A stretch of 64,000 nt of DNA. Origin: Ahaetulla prasina. Lineage: Eukaryota; Chordata; Lepidosauria; Squamata; Colubridae. Under the pieces are notes generated by a model that made no database searches, was not told the DNA's origin, and saw only the letters and a list, made by a program, of their open reading frames with translations. Each line of letters begins with the position of its first letter. Within the stretch, counting starts at the first letter, position 1. The stretch covers positions 52,186,561 through 52,250,560 of the forward strand of contig NC_080540.1 in assembly GCF_028640845.1 (NCBI RefSeq), read 5' to 3'. Of the stretch, positions 22,540 to 33,155 are shown piece after piece. The translations under genes and the position numbers were made by a program.

Positions 22540-23392
22540 GGAGGGAGGGAGGGAGTGCAAAAGGGGGAAGGAGGATTCCCAGCTCTAAACAAAGGGAAAT
22601 CCCGGAATGCCAGCGCGAAAGGCGGTGCTCGCGTTCCTCCTCCCTTGCTCAAAAGCCCCAATAACCTTCACCAGCAAGGCAGACCCCCACGGGAAGGAAG
22701 GGGACGGGCTGACTCACCGAGCATCTGGCTGAAGAGCAGCTGCTCCAGGTCGCCCAGCACGGTGAAGCACGGAGGGAGAAGAAAGAATGAAAGAAGGGGA
22801 GGAACGGCCCCTCCTTTCTCTCTCTCTCTCTCTCTTCCAACGGGAAAACGCTCTTTCGCTTGCGGGGGAGAGGAGGGAGGGAGGGAGGGAGGGAGGTTGG
22901 CTTGCTTATTCAACCCTTCCCGGCTAGCCATCCAGCCCTTCCCAGGAGAAGGCGAGGAGTTTTGGGCGAGCGACCTTTTTGCTAGAAAGCGGAGCGGCTG
23001 CCCCAACACCACCAGTTGGGGCGGGAGCCGGGTGAGCTGCAGTAACTCCCGCCAGGCTATGCATTGGCGCGGGGAAGCCCTGGCGGTGCAGTCCTTCTCG
23101 GCTGAGGGAGGGAGGGTTTCCCCGACCGCGCGAACTCGCCGCCGCGAGAGCCACCCCAAAGGCCAGAAGAAAAGGTCATTCCATCGGAGTAATGGAGCGA
23201 AGGCTCCTTCCTCTCCCGCCTTACCCATGCTGTGCGAGCCCGGCTGGGCTGCAACCCCGCCGCCGCTCCTTCCCCAGCCTCCCGGGGCTCGCGCTCTAGC
23301 AGCCGCCAAGCCCAGGCCGGACCCGGCAGCCCCCCATCAGCACTCGCACGGCGCGATTCGGGCAGGAGGAGTCGGGCTCGCTCCGTGGCCGT

Positions 23393-23427
<35 letters not shown>

Positions 23428-23809
23428 CACAGAGCGAGCCCGACTCCTCCTGCCCGAATCGCGCCGTGCAGTGCTGATGGGGAGCTGCCTTACCCATGCT
23501 GTGCGAGCCCGGCTGGGCTGCAACCCCGCCGCCGCCGCTCCTTCCTCAGCCTCCCGGGCTCGCGCTCTAGCAGCCGCCAAGCTCAGGCCGGACTCGGCAG
23601 CTCCCCATCAGCACTGCACGGCGCGATTCGGGCAGGAGGAGTCGGGCTCGCTCCGTGGCGTGGCGGCGGCGGCGGCGGCGCGGCGGCGGGCGCCACCGCC
23701 ACAGAGCGAGCCCGACTCCTCCTGCCCGAATCGCGCCGTGCAGTGCTGATGGGGAGCTGCCTTACCCATGCTGTGCGAGCCCGGCTGGGCTGCAACCCCG
23801 CCGCCGCCG
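22500..23809. repeat. CpG-rich block with 270-bp hairpin-bearing units
   Basis: A sharp change from AT-rich intron to very GC- and CpG-rich sequence after a (GT)n(GA)n run. A unit of about 270 bp recurs: TACCCATGCTGTGCGAGCCC starts at 23222, 23491, 23763 (truncated) and again at 24830. Each full unit has a large inverted repeat: GCGCGATTCGGGCAGGAGGA and its complement flank a CGG-rich loop. The long frames through it are GC-rich chance frames. It resembles a CpG-island promoter/first-exon region, possibly moved here. Confidence 0.75.
22718..22772 (-). other. Coding-like segment with splice donor inside the CpG block
   Basis: On the minus strand this reads PCFTVLGDLEQLLFSQMLG with every complete codon ending in C or G, then breaks at G|GTGAGTCAG, a strong 5' splice site. 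The composition and donor suggest a genuine exon edge, either a relic or a gene of unknown identity. I see no matching acceptor or confident start codon upstream. I do not recognise the protein. Confidence 0.35.
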
Positions 23810-24807
23810 AAGGCTATTAAAGTGTGCTGGCTATAAAAAAACCTGCTGACCTTACAAGGTTCATAGCGGCCAATCCTGCTTCTATAGTCTGGGATAGATA
23901 TGTTAGTTATCACAGAATAAATTAGGTTTTGCTTCCATAACCCTAACTATTGATTTACCATAAATCTAAAAAAGGAAAACAGCTAAAGCAACAAGTTCAA
24001 CTTGAAGTTGAATATTAATTATTTGGGTTTAATCTGCTGCATGTAGTTTTCATATCATTTTTTCAATGATATGAAAACAAAGATCGTCCATGGTCTGAAT
24101 TTCCTTTCATGGTTTTTTTTTTCTGAGTTCTTTCCTCAGGCAAAATCCAGTTTGACATTATTTCCCCAAAATGTTAACCATTGAGTTAGAATACTGGAAT
24201 TCAATTTCCAGTTTTGACTGGAAGGACAAATACAACTTACAGATCTCTGTTCCGATATAATAAGGTTTATTTGAAATAAGGGGACTTGGAGGAAAAAGGG
24301 AAGAAAGAATATTTATGCACAAGACTTACAGCTTATGACTAAAATTTGCTCCATCCTTTCCCAAACCAAATATCCTTCCCCAGCCAGCATGGATATTAAT
24401 GAGAATTCTAAGAATTAAAAGTGCATATTCAGTAAAAGTAGTCTAGTAAAGAAGATTGCAAAATCTGAGCTAGTCAATTATACCAGTAGACCGATACATA
24501 ATTACCATTTAACATTACAGAGATCAATTCTCAGCCTTGTGTTATTTAGATATTTATAGATGACTTGGATGATAAATCAGAAAATATGACTATCAAATTT
24601 GAAAATGAAATAGGAATTGCAAGTGCTTGGAAGAGAGTGTTAAAATTCTAAAGGATCTTGATAGACTGGAAAAATGGGCAGAAACCAGCAGGAAGAATTT
24701 CAATAAGGACATGTATGCAAAGTCTTACATTTGTTTGGGAGGAATCAAAGTTGTGAGTAGGAAACTGAGGCAAAAATCCTACCGGACAGCAGTAACGCAA
24801 ATAAGAA
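23810..24807. repeat. Copy of 19356..20352 embedded in the CpG block (pair A)
   Basis: A 998-bp near-identical direct copy. At its left edge the GC-rich unit and the copied sequence share a GAAGGCT-type microhomology (compare GCGAAGGCTCC at 23198 with AAGGCTATT at 19356). At its right edge sequence returns to the CpG unit at GCTCCTTCCTCTCC (24811), which in the first unit directly follows GAAG. Confidence 0.92.
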
Positions 24808-25055
24808 GCCGCTCCTTCCTCTCCCGCCTTACCCATGCTGTGCGAGCCCGGCTGGGCTGCAACCCGCCGCCGCTCCTTCCTCAGCCTCCCGGGCTCGCGC
24901 TCTAGCAGCCGCCAAGCTCAGGCGGACTCGGCAGCTCCCCATCAGCACTGCACGGCGCGATTCGGGCAGGAGGAGTCGGTCTCGCTCCGTGGCGTGGCGG
25001 CGGCGGGCGCCACCGCCACAAGCGAGCCCGACTCCTCCTGCCGAATCGCGCGTGC
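24808..25055. repeat. Further CpG-rich 270-bp hairpin unit
   Basis: Matches the units at 23203..23760, including the GCGCGATTCGGGCAGGAGGA inverted repeat, but with several small deletions. It ends at GAGTGCTGATG, where sequence switches to the pair-B copy. Confidence 0.88.
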
Positions 25056-26121
25056 GAGTGCTGATGTAGACTCTTGATGAATGCAGAGTCATATATATAG
25101 CAACTCACAGCAGATTCTCTAGCAGTATCCAGCATTCTGTATGCAGATGTCTGCCTGTTTGTTGGGAGTTTTCCTTTTTGTTCTTGGGTGCCTCCCAAGT
25201 CTAGTATGAAATAAGACTTAGTCATCTAGAGTAGTTGGATTTCAACTCATCTTGTATTTTGTAGCCTGTTCTCTGTTTGTTTGTTTGTTTGTTTGTTTCT
25301 TTGTTTGTTGAATTTCTCTGCCACCCATCTCTCCTATAAGGTGATTCTGTTTGTTTGTTTGTTTGTTTGTTTCTTTGTTTGTTGAATTTCTCTGCCACCC
25401 ATCTCTCCTATAAGGTGATTCTGTTTGTTTCCAAGTTAGATGAGTCTGTTACTTTTAGGACTACAGCTCCTACCTCAACACCACCTTTGCTTCTTCATTG
25501 GTGGTGGTAGATGTGGTAAGGACAATGAGCAAAGGATGCTTATGAAATTGTACGCCAACAGTATAATGCTTCCAGCATGGGGATCCCTCCAATTGCCTAG
25601 CTAAAGCAAACAGGCATCTCTATTAGACAGCAGTAATATGGGAAGTTGTTGGAGGTAATGACAGTAGCAGTGAAATGCTATTGGTTAGGAGAAGACAGTG
25701 GTAAATTATTTCTGTACTTTACCAAAAATGACAAGGATAGATAATCTAAAGTGATTAATGACTTAATGCTTGATGATGAACCCCCTCAGGTCAAATGATA
25801 TTCAATATGTTACTAAAGAACAACTGTGAAAGTTTCACAGTACTAATGGTGTTTATGATCCAGCTAGATTAAAGACTTTGAAAAATCTAGTTGCTGCTAT
25901 TGCCATGCAGGATGAGAAGATGCAAAAACAAAAATACAGGGGGAACATGTAACATAGGAAGCACGTGCATGGGAAAGGTCAATAAAATGAAAGATGAAAC
26001 GAACTGGCTACACATTGACATTTTAGGCATCAGCGAATTGAAATAGAGTGAAGTTGGACCCTTTCAGTCAGAAGATCATACAATTCACTTCTGAGGATAT
26101 AAAAAACCAAATGAAAAAGAA
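25056..26121. repeat. Copy of 31369..32376 (pair B)
   Basis: About 1 kb of near-identical direct repeat of a segment lying downstream of the second exon, joined at an 11-base overlap, GAGTGCTGATG. It ends at AAAAAGAA, where it joins the 228-bp array instead of continuing into BovB as at 32377. This copy has an extra tandem duplication of about 75 bp spanning the (TTTG)n tract (25277..25422). The last part is decayed BovB endonuclease. Confidence 0.92.
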
Positions 26122-27459
26122 ATAAGTGACTGTTATTTACAAAAGTGAGCATATAATTTTTGTGAGAGAAGAGACTTTTGCATTTTTAGTTCATGTGCTA
26201 TTTAAATCTGACATCCATTCTCCATTCAGGGACAAAGAAACTAAGATCCTTTATATAGAGTAAATAGGAAAAAAATATTTATATTGTTCCTTTAAAAAGT
26301 TTTATGGGTTTCTTTTTAAAAATCTTTTGTAACAGAATAGAAAAGAAATAAGTGACTGTTATTTACAAAAAGTGAGCATATAATTTTTGTGAGAGAAGAG
26401 ACTTTTGCATTTTTAGTTCATGTGCTATTTAAATCTGACATCCATTCTCCATTCAGGGACAAAGAAACTAAGATCCTTTATATAGAGTAAATAGGAAAAA
26501 AAATATTTATATTGTTCCTTTAAAAAGTTTTATGGGTTTCTTTTTAAAAATCTTTTGTAACAGAATAGAAAAGAAATAAGTGACTGTTATTTACAAAAAG
26601 TGAGCATATAATTTTTGTGAGAGAAGAGACTTTTGCATTTTTAGTTCATGTGCTATTTAAATCTGACATCCATTCTCCATTTAGGGACAAAGAAACTAAG
26701 ATCCTTTATATAGAGTAAATAGGAAAAAAATATTTATATTGTTCCTTTAAAAAGTTTTATGGGTTTCTTTTTAAAAATCTTTTGTAACAGAATAGAAAAG
26801 AAATAAGTGACTGTTATTTACAAAAGTGAGCATATAATTTTTGTGAGAGAAGAGACTTTTGCATTTTTAGTTCATGTGCTATTTAAATCTGACATCCATT
26901 CTCCATTTAGGGACAAAGAAACTAAGATCCTTTATATAGAGTAAATAGGAAAAAAAATATTTATATTGTTCCTTTAAAAAAGTTTTATGGGTTTCTTTTT
27001 AAAAATCTTTTGTAACAGAATAGAAAAGAAATAAGTGACTGTTATTTACAAAAAGTGAGCATATAATTTTTGTGAGAGAAGAGACTTTTGCATTTTTAGT
27101 TCATGTGCTATTTAAATCTGACATCCATTCTCCATTCAGGGACAAAGAAACTAAGATCCTTTATATAGAGTAAATAGGAAAAAAAATATTTATATTGTTC
27201 CTTTAAAAAGTTTTATGGGTTTCTTTTTAAAAATCTTTTGTAACAGAATAGAAAAGAAATAAGTGACTGTTATTTACAAAAAGTGAGCATATAATTTTTG
27301 TGAGAGAAGAGACTTTTGCATTTTTAGTTCATGTGCTATTTAAATCTGACATCCATTCTCCATTCAGGGACAAAGAAACTAAGATCCTTTATATAGAGTA
27401 AATAGGAAAAAAAATATTTATATTGTTCCTTTAAAAAAGTTTTATGGGTTTCTTTTTAA
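26117..27459. repeat. Six-unit tandem array, period about 227-228 bp
   Basis: The phrase AATAAGTGACTGTTATTTAC recurs at 26121, 26347, 26575, 26802, 27030 and 27258 (periods 226, 228, 227, 228, 228). Units differ mainly in A-run length and one C/T site. A seventh, separate unit starts at 27716. No coding potential and no spacers, so it is not a CRISPR. Confidence 0.95.
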
Positions 27460-28080
27460 AAAAAAAACTAATTTGGCATTAAGCAGTCTATTGCTGATCA
27501 TGATTTTTATTTCTTTGAGGCTTAAAACTACATAGGTCAGTGCTTCCTGTCTTAGGAAATGAGTTTGATTCTACAACATACGGTATAGTGACACCATTTC
27601 TGTTTCGATTTTTGTTTTCCTAAGTGTTTTAAGAAAGAGAATGGATGCAACTGTATCTGGGAGTTAAATAATTTACATCATTTTTAAAAAATCTTTTGTA
27701 ACAGAATAGAAAAGAAATAAGTGACTGTTATTTACAAAAAGTGAGCATATAATTTTTGTGAGAGAAGAGACTTTTGCATTTTTAGTTCATGTGCTATTTA
27801 AATCTGACATCCATTCTCCATTCAGGGACAAAGAAACTAAGATCCTTTATATAGAGTAAATAGGAAAAAAAATATTTATATTGTTCCTTTAAAAAAGTTT
27901 TATGGGTTTCTTTTTAAAAAAAAAACTAATTTGGCATTAAGCAGTCTATTGCTGATCATGATTTTTATTTCTTTGAGGCTTAAAACTACATAGGTCAGTG
28001 CTTCCTGTCTTAGGAAATGAGTTTGATTCTACAACATACGGTATAGTGACACCATTTCTGTTTCGATTTTTGTTTTCCTC
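27460..28080. repeat. Higher-order duplication around the isolated seventh 228-bp unit
   Basis: The sequence after unit 6 (27460..27619, from CTAATTTGGCATTAAGCAG to TTTTGTTTTCCT) recurs after unit 7 (about 27922..28078). After the first occurrence the sequence continues AAGTGTTTTAAG; after the second it continues CTGGCTGATCAG. The second arrangement looks like the original single-copy locus. Confidence 0.88.
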
Positions 28081-28916
28081 TGGCTGATCAGTGACAAGTA
28101 TTTGAGAAGTTGCTGCCACAGCTAGATTCTTATCTGAAGCAGCAAATATTTTGTCTTTGCTTTATGAAATGGAAACTGACCTTATTTTATCTCATTAACA
28201 GATAACAGCCATACCATCTTTTCAAACAGGCTCTGTGTTCATGTTTGATTAATTATTATAAAGCATTACAAAAACAAATGGGGATAGCTAAGGATACATT
28301 TGGAGAGCTTTCAGTTGAAGTAAACTGCTGGTGAGCTTGTTCTAGAGAGTAGCAAGATATGAAAACAAGCATTTATATGGCTCTGGATTACACATCATAG
28401 ATTTCAACTTCATATTAATGTTATGGATTAGTTGTATCTAAAAGTATATCTTTGAACAAATTTCTGACTGAGAATACTCTGTCCATTTTTTGTCTGGTTG
28501 TGGCTATAAAAATTGTATTCAGTGTTACACATTTATTTTTCCCAAGTGGAACAATGATTTCTACTTCTATTAGCCTGAACAAAATCCAGTGTGATCAATC
28601 TTTCTCAGGTGTCTCTAACTTGATTAAATTAATGGATGATATACCTAGTGACTCATATTCTAATTCAGAGACATAACTGTTATCCTTAGCTGCATGGTTC
28701 ACTTCACTGTATTTTAAAAGAATCATTTAATTTAAAACATATAAAAAGGTGACTTGCTATGAAGCAAACGTTACTCTCTTTTATTTTCAGAGTATTTCTA
28801 GAACCAACACAGAATATATAAGCATCTTTAGAAAATAAAATTAGTGGTTCTGTGTAAAGCTTGAGGTAACCGTGATCAATAAGGAGCTTCACCAGTTTGC
28901 CTTCACAAAAATAGGT
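28081..28916. other. Intronic sequence, nothing assigned
   Basis: AT-rich intron. The open frame at 28452..28676 shows no recognisable motif. Confidence 0.45.
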
Positions 28917-29302
28917 AGAAGTAGTCCTTGACTTTTGACCATAATTGAACTCAAAATTTCTGTTGCTAGGACAGACAGTTGTTAAATGAGTTTTCCCCAT
29001 TTTATGACTTTTCATAAGTGAATCACTTCAGTTGTTAAATTAGTAACAGGGTTGTTAAGTGAATCTGCCTTCCCTATTAACTTTGCTTGTCATAAAGTTG
29101 TAAAAAGTGGTCACATGACCCCAAGACACTGCAAACATTATAAATACAAACCAGTTGCCAAGCATCCAAATTTTGATCATGTGATTATAGGGAGGCTGCA
29201 ACAATCATAAGTGTGAAAATCAAACATAAGTCACTTTTTTCAGTGCTTTTATAACTTTGAACAGTCACTAAATGAAAAGTTGCCAGTTGAGGGCTATCTG
29301 TA
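28917..29302. mobile_element. Inverted-repeat MITE of a squamate-abundant family
   Basis: The left end GTAGTCCTTGACTTTTGACC pairs imperfectly with the right end, whose reverse complement begins AGATAGCCCTCAACTGGCAA. The interior has recurrent GTTGTTAA(A/G)TGAAT motifs and GGTCACATGACCCC. It resembles small DNA elements common in squamates; the superfamily is uncertain. No transposase frame. Confidence 0.65.
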
Positions 29303-29972
29303 CATACATTGTGATGAAACCCAATCAAGCAGCCATTTTATGAATGATCTTCTTTTATGGCAGCCATTTTGTAACTCAAAATTATAATTGGTTTTTATTT
29401 CTTCAGCTGAGTCTATGAGAGTGAATGTAACTTTACTAGTAGCTAGAAACCCAAAAGACATAAATTACATTCAAGTTGCTTTGAATCCAGAATTTGTTTT
29501 ATTTTATTAAATGCAAACCTCGAGTTGACAGTTGTGTCGTACAGATCGCAAGATTTCTTCATACATGCAAACTGAATTAGTTAGGAGAGCTCATATGATG
29601 CTTATTGAATGTTATCATTATTGGGGCATTAAAAATACTTGGTAATTTATTGAAAATTACTTTTTCTGGTAGGTCCTGATCTATCCTGGTAAATTTCTCT
29701 GGTAGGTGCTGATCTATCCTAATTTCATTCTTGGTCATCTCAAAAATCTATCTTGTCCAGCATTTTCTTCGCATGGTCATAGATATTGTTGCACTGAAAA
29801 AGCTCCTTGTCACTAAGCTAGTAATTTGCTTGCAATGGAAAGAGGAGAGAGTAATCCTTTCTGTCCTGGTTAAAATTCTGGCAATATTATATGATGATCA
29901 TAGAGTGATTTTTGGTACATTTGAGATTGCTGAAGATTGTCTGAAGCCAGTTCCCCCATCTGATCTAGCCAA
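29303..29972. other. Intronic sequence, nothing assigned
   Basis: A short direct repeat, GGTAGGT(C/G)CTGATCTATCC, occurs at about 29670 and 29701. Otherwise featureless. Confidence 0.45.
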
Positions 29973-30056
29973 TGGTGGGTTTCAATTTTTTTTACTACTG
30001 GTTCTATGGGTGTGGCTTGATGGGCGTGACATGGCTTGGTGGCTGTGGTTTGGTGA
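29973..30056 (+). mobile_element. Truncated hAT-type element
   Basis: Matches only the left half of the 12404/16859/55433 family (AATGGTGGGTTTCAATTTTT then GGTTCTATGGGTGTGGCTTG) and breaks into an (AATAA)n run at 30057. The right terminus is missing. Confidence 0.65.
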
Positions 30057-30820
30057 ATAAAATAAAATAAAAATAAGTAAGGTGACTATATAGTTTTCAA
30101 GACCTATAGTAGTATTTTCCACAAATTTATTTAGTAGACTCTCAGAACAAAATTCAAACTGGGCTATGCTATGAAAAAAATATGTGCTTTTTGTATGTAT
30201 TTTTTTCCTAATATATTATTTTACTATGCACACTTCCTCTTAATAGTCTTTTTTTTTAAAGAAAATGATACTTACAGTATACTATTGAGTTGCAGAGTTT
30301 GCAAAAGCATGTCACAAACAAGTTTATTGTAATTTTGCGGAGTATGAATTAGTTAGATTTCAACTAAAATGTCAGCGAAGCCACATTTCTATCTTCTCTT
30401 ATGCTAGAAATCCTTCCATCAAACTGGTACTTTTCCAGGAGACCCAAAGTTGAGGATGGAAATATATATTATATGGTTTAGCAAGCATCAGTAGTACTAA
30501 TGAACACTATGCATCTGTAATATGACTTGATTTATGGAATACGGTATTATTTAAGAAATAATGCTCAGTTTCTAAATTATATTTCTGCATTTTCAACTAT
30601 ATTAAATTCCTTAGCTGATGGTACAAGCCACAAGACAATGACAAGCAGTTCTTGTTCAATGATAGGGTTGTTGTTATTGTTTTTTACATTTCTGATTTTC
30701 CAGTCTGGAGGATTCAGTGTTTTGGCTCGTTAGGTAATTATTTTCTGCTGGTGACTGTTCCACCATATGAACTCTTTTGCTTTATCCCCCCTGAGAATGA
30801 TAACTGTTTCCTCTTTACAG
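30057..30820. other. End of the large intron
   Basis: AT-rich, ending TTTCCTCTTTACAG, a strong polypyrimidine tract and AG acceptor. No element recognised. Confidence 0.55.
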
Positions 30821-30975
30821 ACAAATCCTTGCAGCAGCAAAAAGGGCTGATCAAGTTGGTCATTTTCTGTGGGTGGCTTCAGATACTTGGGGTTCCAAAA
30901 TGACTCCAGTAATTCAACAAGAAGATGTTGCAGAGGGAGCAATCACCATCCTGCCTAAGCGGGCAACCATTGAAG
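30821..30975 (+). CDS. GRM7-like: Metabotropic glutamate receptor (group III, GRM7-like), next internal exon
   Basis: A 155-bp exon (1 + 51 codons + 1) between a CTTTACAG acceptor and a GTAAGC donor. Its first base completes the Lys codon split by the previous exon, so phases match. It encodes [17 protein letters not shown], then [19 protein letters not shown] and LPKRATIEG, still in the Venus flytrap domain. The Asp of the (G/A)SD motif, whose equivalent contacts the glutamate amino group in mGluRs, is kept, but the preceding Gly is Ala. Compared from memory with human GRM7, about 42 of 52 residues agree. The following exon, expected to start FDxYF, was not found in the window, so its intron exceeds 33 kb. 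Confidence 0.92.
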
Positions 30976-31368
30976 GTAAGCACTACCTACTCTATTGGCC
31001 TCTGTGTATAGTTTATTTATTTTTCTTACTGATGCTTTACATAAAGGCAATCTGTGCAGACTGAATCTGTATAAAGATATTTTTTATACATCACAATCTT
31101 CAGAAAATGAACATCAATGCAACCTAGTTGAAGAGGAGCCATTAGGCTGCTGATAAATCTGCCTTCCTTCCAAATTCTGCTATTTCTACAAGTAGGGGTT
31201 TTTTTTTAAAGCAGTTTTTCTTTTTAAAAAAAAGCTTAAGAGGTTTGCAGTCGATGCTTTGAATCACTTCTGATGGTAAGAAACAGACAGCACAATAGAT
31301 ATTTGAAGCATAGATGCTTTGCTGGCAATGCTATAGTTATATTTCACATAAGACACTAGTAAAGTCTG
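30976..31368. other. Start of the next intron
   Basis: Follows the GTAAGC donor. AT-rich and unassigned. Confidence 0.5.
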
Positions 31369-32376
31369 GAGTGCTGATGTAGACTCTTGATGAATGCAGA
31401 GTCATATATATAGCAACTCACAGCAGATTCTCTAGCAGTATCCAGCATTCTGTATGCAGATGTCTGCCTGTTTGTTGGGAGTTTTCCTTTTTGTTCTTGG
31501 GTGCCTCCCAAGTCTAGTATGAAATAAGACTTAGTCATCTAGAGTAGTTGGATTTCAACTCATCTTGTATTTTGTAGCCTGTTCTCTGTTTGTTTGTTTG
31601 TTTGTTTGTTTGTTTGTTTGTTTGTTTCTTTGTTTGTTGAATTTCTCTGCCACCCATCTCTCCTATAAGGTGATTCTGTTTGTTTCCAAGTTAGATGAGT
31701 CTGTTACTTTTAGGACTACAGCTCCTACCTCAACACCACCTTTGCTTCTTCATTGGTGGTGGTAGATGTGGTAAGGACAATGAGCAAAGGATGCTTATGA
31801 AATTGTACGCCAACAGTATAATGCTTCCAGCATGGGGATCCCTCCAATTGCCTAGCTAAAGCAAACAGGCATCTCTATTAGACAGCAGTAATATGGGAAG
31901 TTGTTGGAGGTAATGACAGTAGCAGTGAAATGCTATTGGTCAGGAGAAGACAGTGGTAAATTATTTCTGTACTTTACCAAAAATGACAAGGATAGATAAT
32001 CTAAAGTGATTAATGACTTAATGCTTGATGATGAACCCCCTCAGGTCAAATGATATTCAATATGTTACTAAAGAACAACTGTGAAAGTTTCACAGTACTA
32101 ATGGTGTTTATGATCCAGCTAGATTAAAGACTTTGAAAAATCTAGTTGCTGCTATTGCCATGCAGGATGAGAAGATGCAAAAACAAAAATACAGGGGGAA
32201 CATGTAACATAGGAAGCACGTGTATGGGAAAGGTCAATAAAATGAAAGATGAAACGAACTGGCTACACATTGACATTTTAGGCATCAGCGAATTGAAATA
32301 GAGTGAAGTTGGACCCTTTCAGTCAGAAGATCATACTATTCACTTCTGAGGATATAAAAAACCAAATGAAAAAGAA
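31369..32376. repeat. Source or partner of the 1-kb segmental copy (pair B)
   Basis: Near-identical to 25056..26121. Here the (TTTG)n tract (about 31585..31640) is single and the sequence continues uninterrupted into BovB beyond 32376, so this is probably the ancestral locus. Holds a CTCCTACCTCAACACCACC stretch and decayed BovB at the right end. Confidence 0.9.
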
Positions 32377-32625
32377 GGATGGCTTTGCTTTCATAGGGAA
32401 GACATAGCAAAGATGGCATTAGAGTGCAATGTAGTCAATGACCGAATAATATCAATTAGCCTTTGCAGGCAACCCTTTAATATGATGGTTATCCAAGCTT
32501 ATGCTCCAACCACTGATCCAGAAGAACAGCAGCTTGATGAGTTTTGTGCTCAAGTCCAATTTGAAAGGTACAGAACGCTCAAGCAAGATAGGTTCTTTAT
32601 GTATGAAAACTGAAATGCCAAAGTT
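32195..32625 (+). mobile_element. BovB (RTE) LINE, endonuclease remnant
   Basis: Frames read DETNWLHIDILGISELK, then after stops MALECNVVNDRIISISL and FNMMVIQAYAPTTDPEEQQL, matching the apurinic-endonuclease domain of BovB as I know it (DILGISELKW, RIISIRL, VIQVYAPTTDA). Multiple stops and frame breaks make it inactive. The first part is duplicated at about 25940..26117. Confidence 0.85.
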
Positions 32626-32815
32626 CAAAATAGTAATGCTGAAAATGAAGTTGGATTGTGAAGCCCAAGAAAGAGAAATGAAACTAATTTCTAACTAATA
32701 CAGTCTTCAAGCAATTGAAGCAATGTCTATATACATGAACGTAACTAGAAAGATAACACAGAAGTATAGTTGTCTATATTACTGATACAAAGAGATGGAA
32801 CTGCTCAATTAAAAT

Positions 32816-33147
32816 ATTTTTTTAAATAATATTTATTAAATTTCTAAAAGTTAAAATACAAAAAAAACACAATACACAAAAGCAAAAAATATAAAACAAA
32901 CAAAGACAAACACATCGAAATTACAATATTCATAACAGCTTTTTCTACATCGGTATCTCTTATCTTATTTAACCTCTATATACAGATTCTATTTCTAAGT
33001 ATCTCTATCTTAAAGTAACATCCTTATTTAAATGATCTTAACCTCTATTCAGAAATCAATCTCTTAGCAAAAATCTCCCTTATGTTTTATGTTTACTCTC
33101 CAGCCAGGAATACCATCTATTCCATATTCGATAGTACTCGGTAACCG
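32816..33147 (-). mobile_element. L1 3' end inserted in BovB
   Basis: Begins with a T-run (poly-A on minus) and on the minus strand ends with a frame reading YYRIWNRWYSWLESKHK, corresponding to VWDKWYNWLEQRNK at the ORF2 C-terminus of the L1 at 36486..37990. Flanked by attaaaat at 32808..32815 and 33148..33155, a likely short target duplication. 5'-truncated. Confidence 0.75.
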
Positions 33148-33155
33148 ATTAAAAT

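Noticed and set aside
22501..23820. 439-codon open frame across the CpG-rich block (plus strand), and long minus-strand frames over the same DNA
   Set aside because: GC-rich DNA has few stops in any frame; the frame spans microsatellites and repeated hairpin units, is Arg/Ala/Pro/Ser-rich with no domain, and several frames on both strands are equally open.
26117..27459. Regular direct repeats, considered as a CRISPR-like array
   Set aside because: Units are 228 bp, contiguous without variable spacers, and lie in a vertebrate intron.
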